Translations under genes and position numbers: made by a program | Source of the DNA: CAYVLA01 sp964549615 [NCBI: uncultured Thermococci archaeon] | Lineage (GTDB): Archaea > CAYQAE01 > CAYVLA01 | Direction: 5' to 3' | NCBI GenBank assembly: GCA_964549615.1 | Contig: CAZJVP010000020.1 | Location: forward strand, 62,001-126,000 | DNA length: 64,000 nucleotides | The notes under the pieces: model-generated | What the model was told of the DNA's origin: nothing | What the model saw: only the letters and a program-made list of their open reading frames with translations | Databases searched by the model: none | Shown: positions 33,208 through 41,893 of the stretch, in pieces | How the letters are laid out: each line of letters begins with the position of its first letter | Numbering within the stretch: the stretch's first letter is position 1

Positions 33208-34697
33208 AGAGCGCGAGCCGCTACGCTTTCATGGTCTTCATCCAGTTGCTGGCAGCGCACGCCAGCGGCGGGGCATCGGCCGACTCGCCCTACGGCGTGG
33301 TTCACGGAGATCGCACCTCCTTCCTGGTGGAGGGCGGCTTCAGCTGGACAAGGGTGGACTTCAACTGGAACGCCATTGAACCCCAGAATGGCACCTTTAC
33401 GTTCGAGCAATACGACAGTTTCGTTGAGAACTGCACGCGCGCTGGCATACACGTCTTGGCCATACTGGACTACTCCGCCAACTGGGCATCGTCCGGCCCA
33501 CCCGACTGGAAGGACATAGACCGGTTCCCGCCCAAGTACATGAGCGACTGGGAGGAATACGTCTTCCAGACCGTCAGCCACTTCAAGGACCGCGTCAAGC
33601 ACTGGGAGGTCTGGAACGAGCCCAACATTCGGTACTTCTGGTTTCCAAAGGCCGACGCGAAGGAGTATTACCGGCTGCTAAAGTCCGCCTACGCCGCTGC
33701 AAAGAGGGCCGACCCGGAGTGCACTGTTTTGATCGGAGGGATCATAGGATTCGACGTGCGATACCTCCGTGAGGTATACGAGCTGGGCGGAGCGAGGTTC
33801 TTCGACGTCATGGCAATCCACCCCTACTCGGCCGAGCCCTACGACAGATGCAACTTCAGCGGCAACATGTCGGCGCTCAGATCGCTCATGGCCGAGTACG
33901 GGGACTCGAAGAAAGAGATCTGGTTTACGGAGCTCAGCTGGACGGTCTCGCAAAACCTCTCGAAGGATGACCAGGCAGCCTACCTCATCCGCTCGTACGT
34001 CCTGTCCTTCGCGGAGGGCGCGGACAAGTTGTTCTGGTTCAACCTTAACGCGGCCCCGCCACCGGAGGAGAGCTCCGGGCTGATCGAGCACGATCTCACA
34101 CCAAGGCCGGCCTTCTGGGCCCATAAGGCCCTAGCCGATATCGTAGGACCGGCAGAATACCGGTGTAGGGTCAAGCTTGGCACGGGAATCCATGCCCACC
34201 TTTTCCACCGGGAGGGAACGTACGTCATGGTCCTCTGGGCCCCCAACGAGACCGCCGAAGTCAGACTCAGAATGGCATCGAGGAGTTCCAGCCCCCGCCT
34301 CTGGGACATGTTCGGCAAGGCGATTCAGCCATCCATCAAGGGACGGTTCATTTCGCTTGAAGCGTCACCACACCCGATCTTCATCTCGAATCTGAGCGAG
34401 GACGATGTTCAAGCACTGCTGGCCCGACGGGGTTGGATTCCGTTTGTGAGCTTGGCCGCGCTGGTCGCCGCGGTCGGATGCTCGATGGCATACCTTTGGG
34501 TGCGGCGACGCCGTGGCCCAGCTCCTACGCAGCGGGCCGATGGGGAGAAGCCGCCAACCAGGTCCGCGACGAAGTTCGGAGATGTGCCGGCCGAATGCCA
34601 AAAGGCTTTCAAGGACACGGTCTGCCTCAAGTGTAGGCACTACGTGATCCAGGGAGGAACTGGACGTTGCAGGAAGTTCGGCATAAGGTTGGACTAG
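33204..34697 (+). CDS. Membrane-anchored clan GH-A glycoside hydrolase with cytoplasmic Cys motif
   Basis: 497 aa. Signal peptide (residues 1-26), then a GH39/GH5-like barrel with the acid/base glutamate in WEVWNEPN (Glu139) and a nucleophile candidate in WFTELSW (Glu243), plus AIHPYS. A small beta domain follows, then a TM helix (about 412-433), a basic linker and C-x8-C-x2-C-R-H-Y-x9-C-R-K. The predicted active site is outside the cell. Starts at TTG overlapping the previous stop; the next gene overlaps its end by 31 bases. Confidence 0.8.
   Translation: MKSASRYAFMVFIQLLAAHASGGASADSPYGVVHGDRTSFLVEGGFSWTRVDFNWNAIEPQNGTFTFEQYDSFVENCTRAGIHVLAILDYSANWASSGPPDWKDIDRFPPKYMSDWEEYVFQTVSHFKDRVKHWEVWNEPNIRYFWFPKADAKEYYRLLKSAYAAAKRADPECTVLIGGIIGFDVRYLREVYELGGARFFDVMAIHPYSAEPYDRCNFSGNMSALRSLMAEYGDSKKEIWFTELSWTVSQNLSKDDQAAYLIRSYVLSFAEGADKLFWFNLNAAPPPEESSGLIEHDLTPRPAFWAHKALADIVGPAEYRCRVKLGTGIHAHLFHREGTYVMVLWAPNETAEVRLRMASRSSSPRLWDMFGKAIQPSIKGRFISLEASPHPIFISNLSEDDVQALLARRGWIPFVSLAALVAAVGCSMAYLWVRRRRGPAPTQRADGEKPPTRSATKFGDVPAECQKAFKDTVCLKCRHYVIQGGTGRCRKFGIRLD
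34652..34657 (+). promoter_or_regulatory. Ribosome binding site inside the glycosidase gene end
   Basis: gggagg 9 bases before TTG 34667, within the last codons of the upstream gene; it supports the overlapping TTG start. Confidence 0.55.
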
Positions 34698-35899
34698 CCC
34701 TCCTTGCCTGCGCAGCCATCACGATGGGATTCTTGGCCCCGGCTTCAGCCGCCCGCCACGACCCCCAGACCGGGCGTATCAGGATACTCTTCATCGGCCA
34801 GCTCGTCGGCGCGGTGAACCTCTTCACCTCTTGGTACACGATCGAGCCGAGGATGACCGTTCAACCGGTTCCCTGCTCGCTCCAGCAAGTGTTGTTGACG
34901 GAGGCCAAACGCCTCGTCCGCCTTTACGTTCCACGCACCTACCAGGAGATGGTTGGGAAGTACGACTGCGTCGTGGTCCAGGACCTAGGCCCCGACGTCC
35001 TCTCACCCAATTTCCTACCAGACTTCCGGAGAGCCATCGAAGAGGAGGGCCTGGGCGCAGTCCTCGCGGAGTTCGTGTACTGGGTTGGAAACGGCAACAG
35101 GATAGACCTCTGGATGGCCTCGACCTTCTATGATATCGTGCCTGCAGACATACTGTTCGGGATCGAGATCCCACAAGGCCAGAACTCCTTCTACAAGCTG
35201 GTTGGAAATAACCCCATCCTGCAGCTGCCCCAGATCGAGAAGTACCAGATGAACGGCGGCCACCACGGGCCCATGATAGCCCGCCAGGGCAGCGAGGTCC
35301 TGGCCATCTGGAGGGGCCTCGAGTACCCGGCGGTGACCTTCAGGAATTCGGGACGCGGCGCGCTCATCCAGATAGGACACGGATTTGACAATATCCCATC
35401 ATCCACCTTGTACGACTGGACATACTCCCAGGACTACGCCTACAACCTCGTCTACGGCGCGACCCAGGAGGAGATCCCCAAGGATCTTGAGTTGGTGAGG
35501 AAGGCGAGGTCGCTCTTCACCTCGGCCGCTGAGAAGAAGTCCCTGGTCTTCGCGATCCTGGAGTTCGCCGAGAGGTTTGGGGCCAACACCCACCCGATAA
35601 CGAGGGAGATCGGAAATCTGGCGGAGAGGTACGCTGAGGGCAACTCCCACTACATCGACGGAGACTACGAACAGGCTGCCGCGGTCTACGAGGAGATCAT
35701 CGAAGAGTATGACAGGCTTGAGGCCAAAGCGCTCGCGCTGAAGGACAGGGCGCTTCTCTGGGTCTACACGATTGAGTGGCTCTCCGTGTCAGGCACCTCG
35801 ATGCTCTCGGGGTTTGTCCTTTACTCGCTCATGGTGAGGCGAAAGATGTTCCGGGCAGTTGATTCCACCAGGACGGCCTCCAAACGGAGATCGACATAG
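34667..35899 (+). CDS. Membrane-anchored PF07090-like protein, copy 4 (divergent)
   Basis: 410 aa from TTG 34667 with a good ribosome binding site. Signal peptide (VGLALLACAAITMGFLAPAS), TGRIRILFIGQLVG, LYVPRTYQEM, YDCVVVQDLG, then GLGAVLAEFVYWVG, where the GGxxSFG elbow of its paralogs is lost, and RGALIQIGHGFDNIP. It is thus the most divergent ectodomain, but the tail is standard: FAERFGANTH, coiled coil, RALLWVYTIEWLSVSGT and RRKMFRAVDSTR. Last gene of the copy 3-glycosidase-copy 4 operon. Confidence 0.75.
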   Translation: MQEVRHKVGLALLACAAITMGFLAPASAARHDPQTGRIRILFIGQLVGAVNLFTSWYTIEPRMTVQPVPCSLQQVLLTEAKRLVRLYVPRTYQEMVGKYDCVVVQDLGPDVLSPNFLPDFRRAIEEEGLGAVLAEFVYWVGNGNRIDLWMASTFYDIVPADILFGIEIPQGQNSFYKLVGNNPILQLPQIEKYQMNGGHHGPMIARQGSEVLAIWRGLEYPAVTFRNSGRGALIQIGHGFDNIPSSTLYDWTYSQDYAYNLVYGATQEEIPKDLELVRKARSLFTSAAEKKSLVFAILEFAERFGANTHPITREIGNLAERYAEGNSHYIDGDYEQAAAVYEEIIEEYDRLEAKALALKDRALLWVYTIEWLSVSGTSMLSGFVLYSLMVRRKMFRAVDSTRTASKRRST

Positions 35900-35949
35900 G
35901 CCCCTTGGGCGGGAAGGCTGGTCGGACGGCCGACCGAGCTTGAGACGCC

Positions 35950-36750
35950 CTAGGTTCCGCTTCCGGCGGCTCCCGCTCCCGAACGCCTCCAGCCCTTGAC
36001 GGATGCCAAGGCAAGGCTTGCGCCCGCGGTTATGAATGACGTGTCGCTGTCGACAGCGCAAAACCTGAAACCCATATCGATCGCGTCGTTTACGGTTTCC
36101 CGGGTGCAGTGCATGCCGGGCGCCACGCCATGCCTACGACAAGCCTCGACCACGTTCCTGAGGGTTTTCCGAAATTCCGCGTCCTTCCACGGCGGCGGAG
36201 GGCCGACCCCAAGGTTCATTGAGAGGTCCCAAGGACCTATGAAACAGGCATCGATGCCCTCAACGGCGAAGATCTCGTCCAAGTTGTTCAGGGCCTGACG
36301 AGTCTCGATCATTGCCGCGACGAGGATCTCGCGGTTGGCCGTACCGAGGTACTCGGGATCCCTCAGCATTGCCCTCCTTGGCCCAACGCCGCGGATGCCC
36401 TCCGGAGGGTATCTGCAGGACCTGACGGCGGCGAGCGCCTCTTCGGGGGTATTCACCATCGGCACGATGACTCCGAAGGCGCCGATGTCCAAGACCCGCT
36501 TGATGAGGACGGGATCGTTCCACCTGAGCCTCACCAGGGGCACGCAGTCCTTGGTGAAGCCCATGGCCTGCATCATCACCTGTACGGTCTCAAGGCTCAG
36601 CGGGCTGTGCTCAATGTCGAACGTAAGCCAGTCAAAGCCTAGGTCGGCCAGCCTCTCAGTCACATCCGGATGACCGATGGTAACCCAGGTGCCGATCGAG
36701 ACGTCACCGGCCTTGAGCTTGGCCTTCACGGGGTTTTTCATACGACGCAT
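35950..36750 (-). CDS. HpcH/HpaI-family 2-oxo acid aldolase
   Basis: About 266 aa. Class II (metal-dependent) aldolase that splits 2-keto-3-deoxy sugar acids or 4-hydroxy-2-oxo acids into pyruvate and an aldehyde. Motifs: IGTWVTIGHPDV, FDWLTFDIEHSPLS, VPLVRLRWNDP, GAFGVIVPMVNTPEEA, RYPPEGIRGVGPRRA (catalytic Arg region), MIETRQAL (metal-binding Glu) and FIGPWDLSMNLG (metal-binding Asp). The ORF runs to 36984; ATG 36750 or 36741 matches the family N-terminus. Fits the sugar-acid catabolism genes that follow. Confidence 0.85.
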   Translation of the reverse strand: MRRMKNPVKAKLKAGDVSIGTWVTIGHPDVTERLADLGFDWLTFDIEHSPLSLETVQVMMQAMGFTKDCVPLVRLRWNDPVLIKRVLDIGAFGVIVPMVNTPEEALAAVRSCRYPPEGIRGVGPRRAMLRDPEYLGTANREILVAAMIETRQALNNLDEIFAVEGIDACFIGPWDLSMNLGVGPPPPWKDAEFRKTLRNVVEACRRHGVAPGMHCTRETVNDAIDMGFRFCAVDSDTSFITAGASLALASVKGWRRSGAGAAGSGT

Positions 36751-37106
36751 GCCTCGACTATGACCGTTCTTGAAGGTTTCCCGTAAGTAGACATCTCGGG
36801 CATTGTGGGGCTCCGGCATGCGGCTTTCACCCGCCTCCTTGTAAAGCCGTCGTCTGACGATGAGAATCCGCAGGCTTACCTGGGGGGCCAATGGCTTGTC
36901 TGGTGCGACAGGTTTGCTGTGTCGTTCGAAAATCACTCCATCCCCCCGTTTTGGGTGTGTCGGTGGGCAAGCTGACCTACACAACGATCCGGTAGACGGT
37001 GCGATGCGAAGAAAAGGGTGGGATGACCAACAACGAGATCGCGGGAGCCTAAGAGATCAGCACAGGAAGACTCCAACAGCTGGGGGCCGCGGCGCGTTAG
37101 CATCGA
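36751..37106. other. Divergent gap between aldolase and ThuA-like gene
   Basis: About 350 bases with no supported gene besides the promoter of the ThuA-like gene at its right end. Confidence 0.45.
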
Positions 37107-37117
37107 ACATTTATCTA
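37107..37117 (+). promoter_or_regulatory. TATA element of the ThuA-Gfo-amidase operon
   Basis: acatttatcta 36-46 bases before GTG 37153, with a ggagg ribosome binding site at 37141-37145. Confidence 0.5.
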
Positions 37118-37152
37118 CAGCTCTCCGGGGTACGGGTCAGGGAGGCCACATC

Positions 37153-37815
37153 GTGGACAAGATACGAGTGCTCTGCTGGTCCGAGAGGACTGAACCCCCA
37201 AACGTCTATCCCAATGGCATCAACGGCGCAATCGCCGAGAGCCTCAACAGGCACAAGGATGTCTCGGCTAGGACTGCCTCGATATCAGATCCCGAGCAAG
37301 GATTGACGATGAACGCCCTCAGGGAGGCGGAGGTGCTCATCTGGTGGGGGCATGCGAAGCACGGGGAGGTCAGGGACGATCTGGTCGATCGCGTCGTCAA
37401 ACGCGTGAGGAACGACGGGATGGGCTTCATACCCGTCCACTCGGCCCACTACTCCAAACCTTTCAAGGTGCTCACCGGCATGCCATGCGACCTGGGCGGC
37501 TGGCGCGAGAAGGGCGAGTGGGAACGGATCAAGGTCATGGATCCCAACCACCCGATCGCGAGGGGCATCTCTGACTTCACCATCCCCCGCGATGAGATGT
37601 ACAAGGAGCCTTTCGGAATACCGGAGCCCGAGGCATTGGTCTTCCAGTCCACCTTCGAGGGCGGCGAGTGGTTCCGCTCGGGGGTTGCCTTCACCTTCGG
37701 GAAAGGCCGGGTCTTCTACTTCAGGCCCGGGCACGAAACGTTCCCGGTCATGATGGACAAGAACGTCCAGAAGGTCCTCTACAACGCAGTGCTCTGGGCT
37801 GCGCATAGGACATAG
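37153..37815 (+). CDS. ThuA-like protein
   Basis: 220 aa, cytoplasmic, class I glutamine-amidotransferase-like fold. Family blocks: IRVLCWSERTEP, AEVLIWWGHAKHGEV, GMGFIPVHSAHYSKPF, DPNHPIARGISDF, GVAFTFGKGRVFYFRPGHETFP. ThuA-domain proteins are linked to disaccharide (trehalose-type) use and often accompany Gfo/Idh/MocA enzymes, as here; the reaction is not settled. First gene of a three-gene operon; GTG start with a good ribosome binding site. Confidence 0.85.
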   Translation: MDKIRVLCWSERTEPPNVYPNGINGAIAESLNRHKDVSARTASISDPEQGLTMNALREAEVLIWWGHAKHGEVRDDLVDRVVKRVRNDGMGFIPVHSAHYSKPFKVLTGMPCDLGGWREKGEWERIKVMDPNHPIARGISDFTIPRDEMYKEPFGIPEPEALVFQSTFEGGEWFRSGVAFTFGKGRVFYFRPGHETFPVMMDKNVQKVLYNAVLWAAHRT

Positions 37816-37835
37816 CGGGCAACGGGGGTTGGCAC

Positions 37836-38825
37836 ATGCTCAAGGTTGGCGTCATCGGGATGGGAGGCATCGGAAACACCCACGCCGACATGTACAGGCA
37901 AAATGAACGCGTCAAGTTGGTCGCCGTATGCGACCTCATTAAGGAAAGGGCGGACAAGGCAGCGGCCCGGCTCGGCGTGAAGGCATACTACAGCGCCCCG
38001 GAGATGCTCGATGCGGAGGAGCTTGACATAGTAAGCGTCGCGACCGCAGGAGTTGAGAACGGTTCCGACCACTTCGAGCCCACGATGCAAGCCTTGGACG
38101 CGGGCGTCCACGTGCTCTGCGAGAAGCCTCTATGCAACGACGTCGCCAAGGCCGAGATGATGGTCGAGAAAGCCAAGGAGAAGGGCCTTTGTCTGGGTAC
38201 CAACCTCAACCACAGGTTCGTGCCACCAGCGGCGAGGGCCAAGAAGTACATAGAAGACAAGGAGCTCGGCGAGCTTCTCTTCGTCAACATGGCCCTCTGG
38301 ATAGACAACCCCAACGAGTCCTCCCCCTATTTCCACCTTCGTGCCCTCCATCCGCACTCCATCGACGTGATGAGGTACTTCTGCGGGGACGTGACCAAGG
38401 TGCATGCATTCTTCACCCGGCCCTCTTACCGAAAGATCTGGTCCAACGCACAGATCAACATGCTGTTCGCCAACGGCTGCATCGGACACCTGACCGGTAG
38501 CTACGACATGTCGGGCAATCACCCGATCGAGAGATGCGAGGTGGCGGGAACCGAGGGCAGGTTCATCATCGAGAACGTATTTGAGAGCCTGACGTTCATG
38601 CCCAGGAGAAGGCCGGAAAGGATCGTGTACAAGAACAACATCTTCAGTGGCGTCGGAAGCTTCAGGGACACGTTCAAAAACCGCATCAACCGCTTCGTGG
38701 AACAGATAGCCTCAGGCTGCAAGCCAGAGGAGATAGAGGCCTCAGGGGCGGATGGATTGGCCGCCCAGCGCATAATCGAAGCTGCCATAAAGTCCCACGA
38801 GACCGGCAGGGTCGTCAAGCTCTAG
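37836..38825 (+). CDS. Gfo/Idh/MocA-family NAD(P)-dependent oxidoreductase 1
   Basis: 329 aa. Rossmann motif GVIGMGGIGNTHADMY, then DIVSVATAGVENGSDHFEP, VLCEKPLCNDVAKAE with the conserved E-K-P, and the C-terminal half-barrel with LHPHSIDVMRYFCGD, where the His is the usual catalytic residue. Oxidises or epimerises a sugar or cyclitol; substrate unknown. Lies 20 bases after the ThuA-like gene and 15 before an amidase gene, so one operon. Confidence 0.9.
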   Translation: MLKVGVIGMGGIGNTHADMYRQNERVKLVAVCDLIKERADKAAARLGVKAYYSAPEMLDAEELDIVSVATAGVENGSDHFEPTMQALDAGVHVLCEKPLCNDVAKAEMMVEKAKEKGLCLGTNLNHRFVPPAARAKKYIEDKELGELLFVNMALWIDNPNESSPYFHLRALHPHSIDVMRYFCGDVTKVHAFFTRPSYRKIWSNAQINMLFANGCIGHLTGSYDMSGNHPIERCEVAGTEGRFIIENVFESLTFMPRRRPERIVYKNNIFSGVGSFRDTFKNRINRFVEQIASGCKPEEIEASGADGLAAQRIIEAAIKSHETGRVVKL

Positions 38826-38840
38826 GCGAATAGTGGTCGC

Positions 38841-39698
38841 ATGCAAGACCTTACCGTCGCCGCGGTTCAGATGAACGCCGAGCTTGGACGAACGCAGCAA
38901 AACTTGCGCAAGGTGCGAGCTTGGACCGGCAAGGCCTCCAAATCGGGTGTGGATCTGGTGGTCTTCCCGGAGCTTGCAATAACCGGCCACTGGTGCAGCC
39001 CGGAATCCTGGAAAGCCTCGCAGGCCGTCCCGAACGGTCCCGCAGTCGTTGAGATCGAGGAACTGGCTAAGAAACACGATCTGCACATCTCCATCGGCAT
39101 CGCTGAGAGGGAGCACGGCGTGCAGTACAACAGCCAGATCCTTGTTGGGCCCCAAGGCTACATCGGGAAGCAGAGAAAGCTGCACATGTCAAGCGACGAG
39201 TATTTCTATTTCAGGGCTGGCGCCGAGATGCCCGTCTTCGACATCGGCAAGTGCAAGATCGGCACGGCGATATGCTACGATAACTTTTTCCCCGAGGTTC
39301 CCCGCATCCTAGCCCTGAAGGGTGCGGAGGTCGTGCTCAGCCGCCATGCGGCACGGTTCGGGAAGTGCAGGAAGAAAGGGCAGCGAAAGATCGTGGCGGA
39401 TCAAAAGAAGTTCTACCGAAAGGTCTACGCATCAAGAGCATACGACAACGGGGTTTTCTACGTCATCGTGAACCAGGCGGGGCGGGCGGGCGAGGATACT
39501 AGTCATGCCGGCGGCACCATGGTACTGGACCCCGAGGGGGAGGTCGTGGCGGAATCCAAAACAAAGGTCATCGAGGAGGAGATGGTGATCGCCGAGCTGA
39601 AGTCGTCCCTCTACGAGAAGAGACGCAGCTCAAGGTGCTTCAACCTCGTCACAAGAAGGCCCGAGATATACGGCGAGATCGCGCGTCCAGCAAGCTGA
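38841..39698 (+). CDS. Carbon-nitrogen hydrolase (nitrilase superfamily) 2
   Basis: 285 aa. Triad: VVFPELAITGHW (Glu), GKQRKLHMSS (Lys) and GTAICYDNFFPE (Cys). N-terminus VAAVQMNAELG is typical of the family, and the length is normal. Hydrolyses an amide or carbamoyl group of an unknown small molecule; context (ThuA-like, Gfo/Idh/MocA) suggests a nitrogen-bearing sugar or its breakdown product. Third gene of the operon. Confidence 0.85.
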   Translation: MQDLTVAAVQMNAELGRTQQNLRKVRAWTGKASKSGVDLVVFPELAITGHWCSPESWKASQAVPNGPAVVEIEELAKKHDLHISIGIAEREHGVQYNSQILVGPQGYIGKQRKLHMSSDEYFYFRAGAEMPVFDIGKCKIGTAICYDNFFPEVPRILALKGAEVVLSRHAARFGKCRKKGQRKIVADQKKFYRKVYASRAYDNGVFYVIVNQAGRAGEDTSHAGGTMVLDPEGEVVAESKTKVIEEEMVIAELKSSLYEKRRSSRCFNLVTRRPEIYGEIARPAS

Positions 39699-39816
39699 TC
39701 TTTGAGGGGTTGGCGCGCGCGAGTGAAGCTTCGGGACAATTAACTCTCGGTAGGGCCCGTGGGGAGCTCCTCTCGCCGTCCGTGCCCGCCGCGCGCCTCG
39801 CTGATCCTGCAACCGT

Positions 39817-40575
39817 CTACGCGGCGGGGAATAGCATCACGGACAGGATTCCAGTTAGGAATATTCCATCAAAGGTGCCCGCCCCCCCAATGCTCACCAT
39901 GGGTGCTCCAAGACGGGATATCCTCCCAAGGTTCAGCAGATCGGCGCCGATCAGGACGCCTAAGACTCCTGATACGTATGCGATCCCCGCGACCTGATGG
40001 AACGGCAGACCTAGGATTCGTGTCACGACATAGGCCGAGGTTGCGGCGGACAACGGCGGGATGAGAACCGGGATAGAAATGCCGAAGCCGGGCACCGGCC
40101 TAGCCAACGAATGGCAAACGATGGTGACCATGATCGTCGCAGCCGCGAAGCCGGCGAGGGCGTTCGGAGCCATGACGAGAAGGAACAGGCAGATGGCTAC
40201 CGGTACGATGCACCCGCCCAGATTCACAGCTACCTTCGTTTCCTGGATGACCGTGTCAATGAACGGGACTGGATACAGGAAACCTAGAAAGGCCGGCCGC
40301 ATGGTGAGCGTCTGAACCCGCGAGGCCACCCTCGCGACAGGGATGTTGATCCAACTGCCGCCCAGCGAGATGAGAAGGGCCAGCATGGCATACTCTGGCG
40401 GGAGCCCGATTTGCCGAAAGGCGCTTCCGGCCACCCTGGTCACGATGAGGGCGAAAAGGAACATGGTCATGAGGAAGAGGAGCACCATGTATGGCGCTAT
40501 GACCGGCGGCGTTGCCATCGCGAGCGACCTAGGCCCTCTTGCCCTCATCGTATCATCAGGCCGACCAGGTTTCAT
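39817..40575 (-). CDS. DUF1614-like multispanning membrane protein
   Basis: 252 aa from ATG 40575; the frame continues upstream antisense to the dehydrogenase gene, but that part has no protein-like character. Seven or so hydrophobic helices (YMVLLFLMTMFLFALIV, EYAMLALLISLGGSW, IVPVAICLFLLVM and others) with a central INLGG-like VAVNLGGCIVPVA and a Gly-rich end (GGAGTFDGIFLTGILSVM), as in DUF1614 proteins. Function unknown, possibly a transporter. Divergent from the zinc dehydrogenase. Confidence 0.75.
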   Translation of the reverse strand: MKPGRPDDTMRARGPRSLAMATPPVIAPYMVLLFLMTMFLFALIVTRVAGSAFRQIGLPPEYAMLALLISLGGSWINIPVARVASRVQTLTMRPAFLGFLYPVPFIDTVIQETKVAVNLGGCIVPVAICLFLLVMAPNALAGFAAATIMVTIVCHSLARPVPGFGISIPVLIPPLSAATSAYVVTRILGLPFHQVAGIAYVSGVLGVLIGADLLNLGRISRLGAPMVSIGGAGTFDGIFLTGILSVMLFPAA

Positions 40576-40695
40576 AATTGTTACTGAAGGCGCGGAGCCG
40601 TAGCTTCGAGGATTTGTGATCGCGATCCGGCTGGGACCTTCCAAGAGCCGATAACCTTTTTCATCCGACCTTGAGCGTCGAAAGATGGTGCTTAC

Positions 40696-41718
40696 ATGAA
40701 GGCTGCGGTTCTTCACGCGATCAATGACATCAGGTTCGAGGAAATCCCGACTCCGAAGATACGTGAGAACGAAGTCCTGCTCAGGGTCAAGGCATGCGGG
40801 CTGTGCGGAACGGACGTGCACTTCCTGCGCGGCGAATGGGCGGTGAGGATGCCCTTGGTCCCTGGCCATGAGTTCTCGGGCGAAATCGCCGAGGTCGGCA
40901 GGGAAGTGACCAACGTTTCGGTGGGAGACAGGGTCTCCATAGATCCCAACGTCGTTTGTGGAGTGTGCAAGAACTGCCGCAGGACCGAAAGGAACCATTT
41001 GTGCTCGAACATCAGGGCCATTGGGGTCGACGTCGATGGCGCATTCGCGGAGTTCGTGAAGGCGCCTCGGGAGGTCGTGTATCGCCTTCCACCGAACGTT
41101 GACTTTGAGACGGGCGCAATGACGGAGCCCGTGGGATGTTGCATCAGGGGATTCGACAACACCAGAGCTGCGCTGGGGGATACGGTCGTGGTGATCGGAG
41201 CAGGCCCGATAGGGCTGATCCTGCAGCAGATGGCTCTCCTGCAAGGTGCGGCGAAGGTCCTGACGATTGAGCCCGTGGAAGGCCGAAGGCGAATGGCAAA
41301 AAAGTTGGGCGCGCACCGAACCATAGACCCCGCCACGGAGGATGTGCCCATGATCGTTGCGGATGAAACCGAGGGGAACGGGCCTGAGGTCGTCTTCGAG
41401 GCCGTTGGCTCGCCCAAAACCATTTCGCTGGCGCTCCAACTTGCTGGAAGGGGCTCAAGGGTGAACCTCTTCGGCGTCGCACCACAGGCCTCAGAGGTCA
41501 CGATCAAGCCGTTCATGCTTTACGACAAGGAGCTCAAGATCTCCGCATCGTACAGGGACCCTTTTACCTTCGATAGAGCGATACAGCTCTTGGCCAACGG
41601 CAGGTTGGATGTCAAGTCGCTCATCACCCACAGGTTCCCCCTATCCAAGGTTGGCGAGGCCATGGAAACCTTCGAGACGAAGAAGGAGGAAGCCATAAAG
41701 ATAATGCTCCGACCCTGA
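40696..41718 (+). CDS. Zinc-dependent medium-chain (sorbitol/threonine-type) dehydrogenase
   Basis: 340 aa. Catalytic zinc ligands in ACGLCGTD and PGHEFSGEI; structural zinc site CGVCKNCRRTERNHLC; NAD(P) motif VIGAGPIGLILQQ. Oxidises a polyol, sugar or threonine to the ketone. Substrate cannot be told by eye, but neighbouring sugar-acid genes favour a polyol/sugar. A possible promoter (gataacc, about 40650) precedes the ATG. Confidence 0.9.
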   Translation: MKAAVLHAINDIRFEEIPTPKIRENEVLLRVKACGLCGTDVHFLRGEWAVRMPLVPGHEFSGEIAEVGREVTNVSVGDRVSIDPNVVCGVCKNCRRTERNHLCSNIRAIGVDVDGAFAEFVKAPREVVYRLPPNVDFETGAMTEPVGCCIRGFDNTRAALGDTVVVIGAGPIGLILQQMALLQGAAKVLTIEPVEGRRRMAKKLGAHRTIDPATEDVPMIVADETEGNGPEVVFEAVGSPKTISLALQLAGRGSRVNLFGVAPQASEVTIKPFMLYDKELKISASYRDPFTFDRAIQLLANGRLDVKSLITHRFPLSKVGEAMETFETKKEEAIKIMLRP

Positions 41719-41857
41719 CGTCCCTCCACAGGGCAGGCAGAACGCAGGATGCCTTGGCCACAACGCGCTGAGCGCGAGTGGTGCTGGTCCGCCTTCTCGC
41801 TCACGATCCTTGATATCCAACCTGCTCGAAGCGGCGCCGGTTGCAGCTTGCGAAACA

Positions 41858-41865
41858 GGTTTATG
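41858..41865 (+). promoter_or_regulatory. TATA element of the PiT permease gene
   Basis: ggtttatg 29-36 bases before ATG 41894; selects that start over the longer ORF. Confidence 0.5.
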
Positions 41866-41893
41866 CATGTACATACGCCGCTTGGTCCCGCAA

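Noticed and set aside
40576-41439. Upstream extension of the DUF1614-like frame
   Set aside because: It is antisense to the zinc dehydrogenase and shows no protein-like pattern; the membrane protein begins at ATG 40575.
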